NCBI GenBank assembly: GCA_015231755.1
Contig: JADGAZ010000007.1
Span: 114,390-167,381 of the forward strand
DNA from: Magnetococcales bacterium
GTDB taxonomy: Bacteria > Pseudomonadota > Magnetococcia > Magnetococcales > Magnetaquicoccaceae
DNA length: 52,992 bases
Reading direction: 5' to 3'
A program made the position numbers and the translations under genes. Shown in pieces: positions 41,423-49,187 of the stretch; within the stretch, counting starts at the first letter, position 1, and each line of letters begins with the position of its first letter. Below the pieces are notes generated by a model. The model made no database searches and was not told the DNA's origin. It saw only the letters and a list, made by a program, of their open reading frames with translations.

Positions 41423-42073
41423 ATGTCCCTCACCGATGACCAGTCAACAGACAAAACCCGCGAAGAACCTAAAGTGGATCGCAGACGCCGCCCGGAGCGA
41501 CGCATTGAAATCCTCAAGGCGGTCATGACCCTGCTGGAAAAGGGCAACCGTCGGGTGACCACCGCCGAGTTGGCCGCGGAGGTGGGATTGTCCGAAGCGG
41601 CTTTGTATCGTCACTTCACCGGCAAGGATGCCATTTTCCAGGCCTTGATCGATTTTTTGCGGGATCACCTGCTGCGATCTTTGGATCCCCCCTTCGACAG
41701 CGCCTTGCCCATGGAGCGTCTGCGGCGGCAGTTCGAGAATCATCTGCAATTTTTCGCCGAACATCCAGGTTTGTGTCGCATCTTTCTGGTGGAAGGGGTG
41801 ATGACCCGTGCCGAAAGCATGGCCATGAACCGGATCGTGCGGGAGTATGGCAAGCAGGTTCAGACCATCATGGCCAATGCCCAGGAGTTGGGGGAGTTGC
41901 CGGTGGGATTGGATCTGGAGTCGGCGGCGGATTTTTATGTGGGACTGATTCAGGCGGCCACGTTGCGTTTTGTGATCAGCGGGTTCACCGCCTCCCCCAT
42001 GGCGGATGCGGGTGCGGCCTGGAACTATTTTTGTCGGGGTGTGGGTGTGGTGGAACACAGATCCGCGGCTTGA
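41423..42073 (+). CDS. slmA: TetR-family regulator, SlmA-like nucleoid occlusion factor
   Basis: A 216-residue protein. The N-terminal helix-turn-helix RVTTAELAAEVGLSEAALYR then HFTGKDAIFQALI is nearly that of SlmA (VSEAALYRHF), and the C-terminal region (FFAEHPGLCRIFLVEGVM) follows the same plan. SlmA binds specific DNA sites and blocks FtsZ rings over the nucleoid. The ATG at 41423 has GTGGAG about 7 bases upstream; the frame is open further left but that part is atypical. A shared bidirectional hairpin lies between it and tRNA-Leu. The TetR fold is certain; the SlmA role is likely but inferred. Confidence 0.85.
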   Translation: MSLTDDQSTDKTREEPKVDRRRRPERRIEILKAVMTLLEKGNRRVTTAELAAEVGLSEAALYRHFTGKDAIFQALIDFLRDHLLRSLDPPFDSALPMERLRRQFENHLQFFAEHPGLCRIFLVEGVMTRAESMAMNRIVREYGKQVQTIMANAQELGELPVGLDLESAADFYVGLIQAATLRFVISGFTASPMADAGAAWNYFCRGVGVVEHRSAA

Positions 42074-42116
42074 CCCCTTGAAACAGGGTTTTCGGGTCGC
42101 TTTGCAAGTCACCAAA

Positions 42117-42159
42117 AGAAAAGAGGGTCCAGGATTTGATCCTGGACCCTCTTTTCTTT
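42117..42159. terminator. Bidirectional terminator between slmA-like gene and tRNA-Leu (family copy f)
   Basis: A near-perfect long palindrome: AAAGAAAAGAGGGTCCAGGA, a short TTTGA loop, and the complementary arm ending in TCTTTTCTTT. The core GGTCCAGG..CCTGGACC resembles the GGTCTGG..CCAG cores of the elements at both ends of the window. A and T runs on both sides suit termination in both directions, for the TetR gene and the convergent tRNA. Confidence 0.8.
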
Positions 42160-42244
42160 TGGTGCGGATAGCCGGATTTGAACCGGCACGGCGTGAACCA
42201 CTGCCCCCTCAAGACAGCGTGTCTACCAATTCCACCATATCCGC
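42160..42244 (-). tRNA. tRNA-Leu (anticodon GAG)
   Basis: An 85-nt class II tRNA on the minus strand: acceptor GCGGATA paired with TATCCGC, D-arm with GGTAGACAC, anticodon stem CTGTC/GGCAG with loop TTGAGGG giving GAG, a long variable arm, T-arm GGTTCAAATCC and an encoded CCA tail. Confidence 0.96.
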
Positions 42245-42257
42245 GTCTTGACAATCA

Positions 42258-42286
42258 AGCCTAGCAGAGGTTTTCATTCCTGGCAA
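42258..42286 (-). promoter_or_regulatory. Likely sigma-70 promoter of tRNA-Leu
   Basis: On the minus strand TTGCCA (complement of 42281-42286), 17 bases, then TAGGCT (complement of 42258-42263), 13 bases before the tRNA 5' end. Spacing is ideal and the -35 is close to consensus; the -10 is moderate. Confidence 0.5.
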
Positions 42287-42329
42287 TGGTTTTCATCACC
42301 CGCTCCAATGGAGGATTCATTTCGATACC

Positions 42330-43145
42330 ATGTTTGACGCGCGTCCGATCGGCATTTTTGATTCCGGGGTGGGAGGGCTGACGGTGCTGGAGGCACTGAC
42401 ACGGGCTTTTCCGGGGGAAAGTTTCATCTATTTGGGGGATACGGCGCGGGTGCCCTATGGGACCAAGTCGGCCCGCACCGTGGAGCGTTACAGCGTGCAG
42501 GTGGCGGATTGTCTGTTGCGTCGGGGGGTGAAAGGCTTGGTGGTGGCCTGCAATACCGCCTCGGCCCTGGGACTGGCGGCGTTGCGCGCCCACTGTCCGG
42601 TGCCGGTGATCGGGGTGATCGAACCCGGCTGCCGGGCGGCTGTGACGGTCTCCGCCGGAGGGGAGGCACCGGGTCGGGTGGGGGTGATCGGCACCCGTTC
42701 CACTGTGGCCAGCGGGGCCTATCCGTATCATCTGGCTATGCTGGATCCGCGCATTCATGTGGTATCCTTGGCCTGTCCGCTGTTCGTGCCGTTGGTGGAG
42801 GAGGGATGGGTGGATCATCCGGCGGTGCGCATGATCGTGGCGGAAACCCTGGCCCCCTTGTTCCCCCAGCGGTTGGACGCGTTGATTCTGGGATGTACCC
42901 ACTATCCGGTCTTGAAAACGGTGATCGCCGAGACCATGGGCCCGGGGGTGACGCTGGTGGATTCGTCGGCGGCGATGGCCGAGGATCTGGGCCGGTATCT
43001 GGGAGGGGTGATCGCTCCGGCGCCACCGGGTCAGACCCGGCGCCTGGAGTTTCTGGTGACCGATGTGGCGGATCGTTTCAAGGAGACGGCGCGGCGTTTC
43101 ATCGCCGGGGTGGAGGCCGAATGGGTGGAGATGGTGGATCTGTAG
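42330..43145 (+). CDS. murI: Glutamate racemase MurI
   Basis: A 271-residue enzyme that makes D-glutamate for peptidoglycan. The N-terminal motif IGIFDSGVGGLTVLEAL, YLGDTARVPYGTKS and both catalytic cysteines are visible: C74 in VACNTASA and C189 in LGCTHYPVL. Length is standard (about 260-280). The start is ATG at 42330 with TGGAGGA upstream. It is divergent from tRNA-Leu and followed 46 bp later by the thioredoxin-TPR gene. Confidence 0.97.
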   Translation: MFDARPIGIFDSGVGGLTVLEALTRAFPGESFIYLGDTARVPYGTKSARTVERYSVQVADCLLRRGVKGLVVACNTASALGLAALRAHCPVPVIGVIEPGCRAAVTVSAGGEAPGRVGVIGTRSTVASGAYPYHLAMLDPRIHVVSLACPLFVPLVEEGWVDHPAVRMIVAETLAPLFPQRLDALILGCTHYPVLKTVIAETMGPGVTLVDSSAAMAEDLGRYLGGVIAPAPPGQTRRLEFLVTDVADRFKETARRFIAGVEAEWVEMVDL

Positions 43146-43191
43146 GCGTGATGGATCGTTATGACGCATTTTGACGAGGATTTTAAAGCGT

Positions 43192-44049
43192 ATGTCTGAC
43201 ATGTCATGGATGGGAAACGTGGATGCCTCCACGTTCGAGCAAGAGGTGCTGGAACGCTCCCGGAGTGTGCCGGTGCTGGTGGATTTCTGGGCCACCTGGT
43301 GCGGTCCCTGCCGCACCTTGGGACCGATCCTGGAAAAACTGGCCGCAGAGATGAACGGACGGTTCTTCCTGGCCAAGATCGACTCGGATCGGGATCCGGA
43401 GTTGGCCCGTCGGTATGGGGTGCGGGGGATTCCGTCGGTCAAGCTGTTCGTGGACGGCGCGCTGGTGGACGAGTTCACCGGGGCGTTGCCCGAATCCCAG
43501 GTGCGGCGTTTTTTGGATCAGGCGCTGCCCGGCGAGGCGGACAAAGGGGTGGGGGCGGCCCGTCAGAATGAGGAGCGGGAGGATTGGGATCAGGCGCTGG
43601 AAGGCTATCAACAGGCGTTGCAGCTCGATCCCGGCCATGGGGGCGCCCTGCTGGGTCTGACCCGGGTTTGGCTGGCTTTGGGGCGCAACGAGGAGGCGGC
43701 TGCGGCCTTGGCCCGGCTCAAGCCCCGGGATCGGGAGAGTGTGGAGGCCAAAACCCTGGCGGCCCGCCTCGCCTTCACCGCCGGAGAGGCGGATCTGGAG
43801 ACTCTGATGGCCGCAGTGGCGGCCCAGCCGGATCAACTGGAGGGGGTGATGAAACTGGGTGAGGCCCTGGTGGCCCGGGAGCGTTACGCCGAGGGCATGG
43901 ACCGTTTTTTGGAGGTGGTGCGGCGGGATCGGAGTTTTGGAGAGGACGCGGGCCGCAAGGCGATGATCCGGGTGTTCGACCTGTTGGGACCGGGGCATCC
44001 CCTGATTCCGGTCTACCGCCAGCGGCTTTCCGCCTTGCTGTTTGCCTGA
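43192..44049 (+). CDS. Thioredoxin-TPR co-chaperone (CnoX/YbbN type)
   Basis: A 285-residue protein: thioredoxin domain (residues about 10-110) with a complete WCGPC active site and the cis-proline loop GIPSVKLF, followed by a helical TPR-like C-terminal half (WDQALEGYQQALQLDPGHGG to the C-terminal KAMIRVFDLLGPGHPLIPVY). This is the CnoX/YbbN layout, a holdase that hands clients to GroEL or DnaK under oxidative stress. Unlike E. coli CnoX, which has lost the second active-site pattern, this protein keeps both cysteines and could also reduce disulfides. The ATG at 43192 is favoured; an ATG 21 bases upstream is possible. Confidence 0.92.
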   Translation: MSDMSWMGNVDASTFEQEVLERSRSVPVLVDFWATWCGPCRTLGPILEKLAAEMNGRFFLAKIDSDRDPELARRYGVRGIPSVKLFVDGALVDEFTGALPESQVRRFLDQALPGEADKGVGAARQNEEREDWDQALEGYQQALQLDPGHGGALLGLTRVWLALGRNEEAAAALARLKPRDRESVEAKTLAARLAFTAGEADLETLMAAVAAQPDQLEGVMKLGEALVARERYAEGMDRFLEVVRRDRSFGEDAGRKAMIRVFDLLGPGHPLIPVYRQRLSALLFA

Positions 44050-44250
44050 CTGGACTTTGAGAGGGCGTCCCTTTTGGGTCGGACCCATGCCGGACGTGAG
44101 GTGGCTCCCAAATCAAGGACAGAAACCGGATCGAAATAAGCGACACCTCGTCCATGGATGAAGGCCGTTCCGGTTTGGCCTTTGATTTTTGAAAATCGTA
44201 AGAATGTTTTCAATCATCCTTCGGTTACCTGATGAGGAGAAGGGGGGCAA

Positions 44251-44285
44251 GCCTGTGGGAAACGGTTGTATCGTTTTTCACAGGC
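44251..44285. terminator. Hairpin between the thioredoxin gene and an IS remnant
   Basis: GCCTGTGGGAAACG (44251-44264) pairs with CGTTTTTCACAGGC (44272-44285) if two G-T pairs are allowed, a 14-bp stem with a 7-base loop. It lies 200 bp past the thioredoxin stop and next to the end of the IS remnant. It may be an IS end or a terminator. Confidence 0.5.
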
Positions 44286-44742
44286 CTAGCCGGAGCGTCC
44301 CCCCTTCTCCGGGCTGATTGTGGCCTGAGCCTTCAGGCTGCCACCCTTTCGCCGATGCTGCTGCATCTTCAAGTGCCTCCACGCAAAAATTCGCATCCAG
44401 AGTATTGGAGAGCCGCCAAGCCAAAATTTCTCGGCTGTACCAGTCCATGATGACCACCAAATAAAGAAATCCCTGCGGCATCGGAATGTCGGTGATGTCC
44501 GACGCCCAAACTTGATTGGGACGATCAATCGGCAAACCACGCAACAGATACGGATAAATCCGGTGTTCCGGGTGGCGTTTGCTGGTATTTGGTTTTCGAT
44601 AAATCGCCTGCAGCCCCAGCTTGCGCATCAGACGCTGAACTCGCTTCCGCCCGACTGTGTACCTTTCCTGCCGCAGCCACGCCCGCATCTTCCGCGTCCC
44701 GTAATAGGGCATTTCCGGGAATTGCTGGTCGATCCGCTTCAA
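44278..44742 (-). pseudogene. IS3-family transposase (orfB) fragment
   Basis: A 154-residue fragment of an IS3-type integrase-fold transposase: FPEMPYYGTRKMRAWLRQE, VGRKRVQRLMRKLGLQAIYR, then PNQVWASDITDIPMPQGF with the first catalytic Asp, and LVVIMDWYSREILAWRLS with the second. The C-terminal part holding the catalytic Glu is missing; after CVEALEDAA the frame runs into unrelated residues. The first 30 or so residues of orfB and all of orfA are also absent. Both ends are therefore truncated. It lies just past the stop of the ABC ATPase gene, where a permease gene would be expected. Confidence 0.88.
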
Positions 44743-44764
44743 TTGCCCTGAGGTGATTCCCGGA

Positions 44765-45679
44765 TCAATCCCGCAGCTCCCGCCCGGTCAGCTTGAGGAA
44801 AAGATCTTCCAGTCCCGCCGGTCGGGACAGACAGACCAGATCCCGGCGTCCCCGCAGATGCAGCATCACTTCCGAGGCGTCCTGGGAGTGGCAGTAGAGC
44901 GTATCCCCGGACTGCTCCAGTCGGCCGGGAAGATGGGCAAAAGCTTCCCGGTCCAGGGGCGGCATCAGGGGACGGATTTCCACCACTTCGGGTTCCAGGT
45001 GTTCCTGGATCAGGGCGTGGGGCCGGCCCATGGCCAGGATGCGGCCCGAGTCGATGATCATCACCCGGTCGCACAGTCGGGCTGCCTCTTCCATGTAGTG
45101 GGTGGTGAGAAACAGGGTGGTTCCTTTGGCCTTCAGGGCGGCGAGGCGTTGCCAGATCAGGTGTCTGGCCTGGGGATCCAGGCCGGTGGTGGGTTCGTCC
45201 AAAATGAGCAGCTCCGGCGTCGCCACCAGGGCGCGGGCGATCACCAGACGGCGTTTCATCCCCCCGGATAGAATTCTGACCGGATGATTGCGCCGCTCCA
45301 CAAGCTGGGCGAACTCCAGCAGTTCCTCCACCCGGGTGCGGATCAGGGCGTTCGACAGACCGAAGTAACGCCCATAGATCACGATGTTTTCGGCAACGCT
45401 CAGGTCGTCGTCCAGATTGTCTTCCTGGGAGACCACCCCCAGACGACGATGCACCTCGGGCGCGGCGGGATCGGTGAACCGGTCGAACAGCCGCAACTGT
45501 CCCGCCTCCCTGGGGGTCAGGCCGGTGAGCATGCGCAAGGTGGTGGTTTTGCCCGCCCCGTTGGGTCCGAGCATACCGAAGCACTCTCCGGAGCGCACCT
45601 CGAAGTCGATTCCATCCACCACCACCCGGTCGTGGTAGCGTTTTGTCACGCCGGTGGCCAAAATCAGTGGAGGCGACAT
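44765..45679 (-). CDS. ABC transporter ATP-binding protein (NodI/DrrA-like)
   Basis: A 304-residue ABC ATPase: Walker A GPNGAGKTTTLRML (about residues 35-48), signature LSGGMKRRLVIARAL, Walker B LLILDEPTTGLDP, and the C-terminal LEDLFLKLTGRELRD ending typical of NodI-type exporters. Such ATPases need an integral-membrane partner (NodJ/ABC-2 permease), normally the next gene, but here the next 500 bp contain only an IS3 remnant and then the thioredoxin gene in convergent orientation. The ATPase itself looks intact. It either uses a permease encoded elsewhere or is an orphan left by IS-linked deletion. Confidence 0.93.
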   Translation of the reverse strand: MSPPLILATGVTKRYHDRVVVDGIDFEVRSGECFGMLGPNGAGKTTTLRMLTGLTPREAGQLRLFDRFTDPAAPEVHRRLGVVSQEDNLDDDLSVAENIVIYGRYFGLSNALIRTRVEELLEFAQLVERRNHPVRILSGGMKRRLVIARALVATPELLILDEPTTGLDPQARHLIWQRLAALKAKGTTLFLTTHYMEEAARLCDRVMIIDSGRILAMGRPHALIQEHLEPEVVEIRPLMPPLDREAFAHLPGRLEQSGDTLYCHSQDASEVMLHLRGRRDLVCLSRPAGLEDLFLKLTGRELRD

Positions 45680-45774
45680 ATCGCGGTTTCATCCTTTTGT
45701 GTTTTGTGAAAAAATGGACCCTGTTTTTTTGGTTTTCCGGTCCGGCGACCCTTTCAAAGAGGGAATCATAGGCC

Positions 45775-47352
45775 ATGATGAACGGTTTGGGGAGGTCGGG
45801 CATGCATCGATTGTTGACCGGGGCGCAAATGCGGACGGCGGACCAGCGTACCATCGGGGCGTTGGGACTACCCGGGGTGGTGCTGATGGAAAACGCCGGT
45901 GCGGCGGTCACTGGGGTGTTGATGGATCGGGTGCCGGAGTGGCGCTCCCGTTTCGTGCTGGTGCTGGCCGGCTGTGGCAACAATGGCGGAGACGGTTTCG
46001 TGGTGGCCCGCAGGGTGTTGCAGGCCGGGGGTCGGGTGGGGGTGGTACTCCTGGGACACGGCGAGGCGTTGCGGGGGGATGCCCAGATCCATTATCGGGT
46101 TTTCTTGAACTCCGGTGGCCTGGTGCGGGAGTTGACCACCCTGGAGGCGCTGCCCGGAGCGCTGGATGGTTGGCTCTCCCACTGCGGGGTGGTGGTGGAC
46201 GCCATGTTCGGCACCGGTCTGGCCCGTCCGGTGGCCGGGGTGGCCGCCGGGGTGATCCAGCGGGTGGCGGCGAGCGGCAAAGCGGTGTTGGCGGTGGATC
46301 TGCCTTCCGGGGTGTGCGGGGATACGGGGCGGATTCTCGGCTGCGCCTTGCCCGCCCGCTGGACCGTGACCTTCGCGGCGGAAAAGCTTGGTCACCGGTT
46401 GTATCCCGGTGCCGGGTTGTGCGGCGAGCGGATCGTGGCGCCCATCGGCATTCCGGATGATTTTCTGGCTATTCCCGAACACCGGGTGGCCCTCAATGGG
46501 CCGTATGATCTGGAGATTCCCCGGCGTTCCCCGGAGGCCCACAAGGGGGATTGTGGCCGGTTGCTGATCGTGGCCGGGGGAGTGGGCATGGAAGGGGCCG
46601 CCATCCTGGTGGCCCAGGGGGCCGCCCGGGTGGGAGCGGGATTGATCACCGTGGCCACTCCGGCCAAGGTTCAGCCGGTGGTGACCGCCGGACTGGTGGA
46701 GGCCATGACCGTGCCGTTGCCGGATGGGGATTCCGTGACCGGGGCGTTGGAAGTCCTTTTTTCCAGCCGGGTTGCTCCGGATCTGGTGGCCATGGGGCCG
46801 GGATTGGGGGATACGCCCTGGACCGCCGGCGTGGTGGCCGGCGTGCTGGAGTGGCGGGATCTGCCGGTGGTGCTGGACGCCGACGCCTTGAACGGCTTGG
46901 CCGGGCAGGGGGAACGCATCGCCCGGTGGGCCGGGTCCCGCTCCTCTCCATTGATCCTGACCCCGCATCCGGGGGAGATGGCCCGTTTGCTGGGGGTGAG
47001 CGTGGCCGAGGTCCAGGGGGATCGGTTGGGAGTGGCGCGGCGGGCGGCCCGGGAGTGGGGTGTGTGGCTGGTTTTGAAGGGGGCGGATACGGTGATCGGG
47101 GCTCCGGACGGGCGGGCCTGGATCAACGCCACCGGCAATCCGGGTCTGGCTGCCGGCGGCAGCGGGGATCTGCTCACGGGCCTGATCGCCGGGTTGTTCG
47201 CCCAGGGTTGGCCGGTGGAAAGCGCGGTGCGGGCCGGGGTGTGGCTGCACGGGGCCGCCGCCGATGCCAGCGCGGCTGAGTGCGGCATGGCGGGTCTGGT
47301 GGCCAGCGATTTGTTGCCCCAGGTGCGGCGTTTGCGGGATGGTTTGGGGTGA
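45775..47352 (+). CDS. nnr: Bifunctional NAD(P)H-hydrate repair enzyme (epimerase plus ADP-dependent dehydratase)
   Basis: A 525-residue fusion. The N-terminal YjeF epimerase domain (about 1-220) has GVVLMENAGAAVTGVLMDRV and GCGNNGGDGFVVARRVLQAG. The C-terminal ribokinase-like dehydratase domain (about 240-520) has KGDCGRLLIVAGGVGMEGAA, LTPHPGEMARLLG and NPGLAAGGSGDLLTGLIAGL. Together they repair hydrated NADH and NADPH. Starts at ATG 45775 or 45802 (MHRLLTGAQM), the latter closer to most family starts. It begins on the opposite strand about 95 bp from the ABC ATPase start, so promoters are divergent. It is followed 5 bp later by the aldo/keto reductase. Confidence 0.95.
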   Translation: MMNGLGRSGMHRLLTGAQMRTADQRTIGALGLPGVVLMENAGAAVTGVLMDRVPEWRSRFVLVLAGCGNNGGDGFVVARRVLQAGGRVGVVLLGHGEALRGDAQIHYRVFLNSGGLVRELTTLEALPGALDGWLSHCGVVVDAMFGTGLARPVAGVAAGVIQRVAASGKAVLAVDLPSGVCGDTGRILGCALPARWTVTFAAEKLGHRLYPGAGLCGERIVAPIGIPDDFLAIPEHRVALNGPYDLEIPRRSPEAHKGDCGRLLIVAGGVGMEGAAILVAQGAARVGAGLITVATPAKVQPVVTAGLVEAMTVPLPDGDSVTGALEVLFSSRVAPDLVAMGPGLGDTPWTAGVVAGVLEWRDLPVVLDADALNGLAGQGERIARWAGSRSSPLILTPHPGEMARLLGVSVAEVQGDRLGVARRAAREWGVWLVLKGADTVIGAPDGRAWINATGNPGLAAGGSGDLLTGLIAGLFAQGWPVESAVRAGVWLHGAAADASAAECGMAGLVASDLLPQVRRLRDGLG

Positions 47353-47357
47353 GTCCG

Positions 47358-48506
47358 ATGGAAAAGCGCCGTTTCGGCAAGAGCGGGTTGCAGGTTTCGG
47401 TATTGACGCTGGGGGCCATGCGCCTGCTGCACGGTTGGGACGCCCCCCATGACCATCTGCCGGAAGACAGCCTGCAATCCACCCATGACATCGTTTCCGC
47501 CGCTTTGGCCGGGGGGATCAACCTGATCGAAACCGCCCGGGGTTATGGCAAGAGCGAGCGGCTGCTGGGTCGGGTGTTGTCTGGCCTCGGTCGGCCCCGG
47601 GACGACTACCTGATCATGACCAAGGCCCCTCCCGCCCCCACGGCACGGGAGATGCGTCTGTGGATCGACGACTCCTTGACCCGGTTGGGGGTCTCCCGAT
47701 TGGATCTGTTCGCGTTGCATGGTTTGAATCAGGAGAGTCATTTTCAGGCGTTGCGGGGCAAGGGGAGTGTTTTGTCCGCGTTGCGTCAGGCCCAGGACGA
47801 AGGGGTGATCGGTCAGGTGGGTTTTTCCGGTCACGCGGCCTTACCGTTGTTGTTGAAGATCATCGCGACGGGTTGGTTCGATTTTGTCAATGTGCATTAT
47901 TATCGTTTCCGGGCGGCCAATCATCCGGCTGTGGCCCTGGCCAACGCCCTGGACATGGGGGTGTTGATCATTTCGCCCAACGACAAGGGGGGGCGTCTGT
48001 ATGAGCCTTCCGAGCGGTTGCGGCATTTGACCGCCCCTTATGCCCCGGCCCAGTTCAACGAGCGTTGGCTGTTGGCCCAGACCGGCGTGCATACGTTGAG
48101 CATCGGTTTGAGCGAGCCGGGACATCTGGCGTTGCATCTGGAGGGGTTGCGTCCCACCCCCATTTGGGGACAGGTGGAGCAGGAAATCGCCTGGCGTCTG
48201 GATGCGGTGGAGTCCCAATCGGTGTTGCGTGCATGTGGACGGGACTGTTTCGCCTGTCTGCCTTGTCCCCAGGCCATCGAGATCCCGGAAATTTTGCGCA
48301 TGGACCATCTGGTGCGTTGTTTCGATATGGATCTGTTCGCCCGCTATCGTTATGGCATGATGCGGCCTGGGGATCATTGGGTGCCGGGAGCCCGTCTGGA
48401 GGCGTGCGACCGGTGCGGGGAGTGTCTGCCCCGGTGTCCCAGGGCGTTGCCGATTCCGGCGTTGTTGTCCGAGGCGCGCACCCGTATGGAGCCGCCCAAT
48501 CCTTGA
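47358..48506 (+). CDS. Aldo/keto reductase with C-terminal 4Fe-4S ferredoxin-like motifs
   Basis: A 382-residue protein. The aldo/keto reductase barrel (about 1-270) shows MEKRRFGKSGLQVSVLTLGA, GINLIETARGYGKSERLLG and LDLFALHGLN. The usual catalytic Asp in NxxDTAxxYG is Glu here, while Tyr, Lys (MTKAP) and His are kept. The C-terminus carries CGRDCFACLPCPQ and CDRCGECLPRCP, enough cysteines for one or two 4Fe-4S clusters, as in a known subgroup of AKRs. Substrate unknown. ATG at 47358 is 5 bp after the nnr stop, so the pair is co-transcribed. Confidence 0.9.
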   Translation: MEKRRFGKSGLQVSVLTLGAMRLLHGWDAPHDHLPEDSLQSTHDIVSAALAGGINLIETARGYGKSERLLGRVLSGLGRPRDDYLIMTKAPPAPTAREMRLWIDDSLTRLGVSRLDLFALHGLNQESHFQALRGKGSVLSALRQAQDEGVIGQVGFSGHAALPLLLKIIATGWFDFVNVHYYRFRAANHPAVALANALDMGVLIISPNDKGGRLYEPSERLRHLTAPYAPAQFNERWLLAQTGVHTLSIGLSEPGHLALHLEGLRPTPIWGQVEQEIAWRLDAVESQSVLRACGRDCFACLPCPQAIEIPEILRMDHLVRCFDMDLFARYRYGMMRPGDHWVPGARLEACDRCGECLPRCPRALPIPALLSEARTRMEPPNP

Positions 48507-48521
48507 AGAAAAAGCGGGGGT

Positions 48522-48556
48522 CTGGGGGATTCCTCCCCCAGGATTTTGATTTTTGT
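48522..48556. terminator. Palindromic terminator-like element (family copy c)
   Basis: CTGGGGGA (48522-48529), TTCC loop, TCCCCCAG (48534-48541), followed by GATTTTGATTTTTG. It is 15 bp past the reductase stop and just before the hemerythrin gene, consistent with terminating the nnr operon. The core and the tail match the other family copies. Confidence 0.7.
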
Positions 48557-48587
48557 TTGGCTTTTACCCACCATCAGGAGAACCCCA

Positions 48588-49016
48588 ATGCCCGTGATGA
48601 TTCTTTCCCACAAGAAGCTCTCCTATAAATGGCTCCGGTTTGCCGTCACCGGAATCGAGGCGTTGGATCAGCAGCATCAGGGATTGTTGGATCGCATGAA
48701 CGCGCTGAAAGAAATTCTCACCCATGGCGCGGACCCCGGAGAGACCCAGGCACGTTTGCTGGAGTTGCGAACCTTGTTTGAGCAACATTTCGCCGACGAG
48801 GATCAACGGATGATGGCGTGGGGATTTCCCGGTTTTGCGGCCCATTTCAAGGCGCATCAGGCTTTTTTGGAGGGGCCGTTGCTCCAGACCATCACGGATG
48901 TGCAGGGACAAGAGGGGTATGATCTGGGGGCGTTGATCGATTGGGAGGCGGGTCACATCAGCCGGTTCGACCGCCCGATGGCGGAGTATCTGCTGGCCAA
49001 TCCCGAAACCGATTGA
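48588..49016 (+). CDS. Bacteriohemerythrin
   Basis: A 142-residue four-helix protein with the O2-binding di-iron ligand pattern: H in GIEALDQQHQGLL, HFADEDQRMM (His and the Glu four residues on), FAAHFKAHQAF with two His, and HISRFD at the C-terminal end. Such proteins bind O2 and are common in microaerobic, motile bacteria, where they store or deliver oxygen or act as sensors. ATG at 48588 follows AGGAG with a 7-base spacer; a longer in-frame start at 48546 lacks one. Single-domain, not fused to a receptor. Confidence 0.93.
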   Translation: MPVMILSHKKLSYKWLRFAVTGIEALDQQHQGLLDRMNALKEILTHGADPGETQARLLELRTLFEQHFADEDQRMMAWGFPGFAAHFKAHQAFLEGPLLQTITDVQGQEGYDLGALIDWEAGHISRFDRPMAEYLLANPETD

Positions 49017-49022
49017 AAATTA

Positions 49023-49187
49023 TTGAAAAAAAAGAGAGGGTCTGGGAGATTCATCTCCCAGGGTTTTGATTTTCTGACTTTAAAAAACAAAATTTTAATT
49101 TTTTTAATAATATTATTATTTTTAAAGTCAAAACCCTGGAGGATGAATCCTCCAGACCGCCTCTTTTTTTTCAATAGTCAAATTTTT
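49023..49187. repeat. Large inverted pair of terminator-like elements (family copies d and e)
   Basis: Two family elements face each other: one with CTGGGAGA/TCTCCCAG (49042-49061) and tail GGGTTTTGATTTTCTG, the other with CTGGAGGA/TCCTCCAG (49136-49155). The outer arms TATTGAAAAAAAAGAG (from 49021) and its complement ending near 49187, and the inner GACTTTAAAAA and its complement, extend the symmetry over about 160 bp. The centre is almost pure A/T. It lies between convergent hemerythrin and kinase genes and overlaps the kinase stop by a few bases. Confidence 0.75.
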
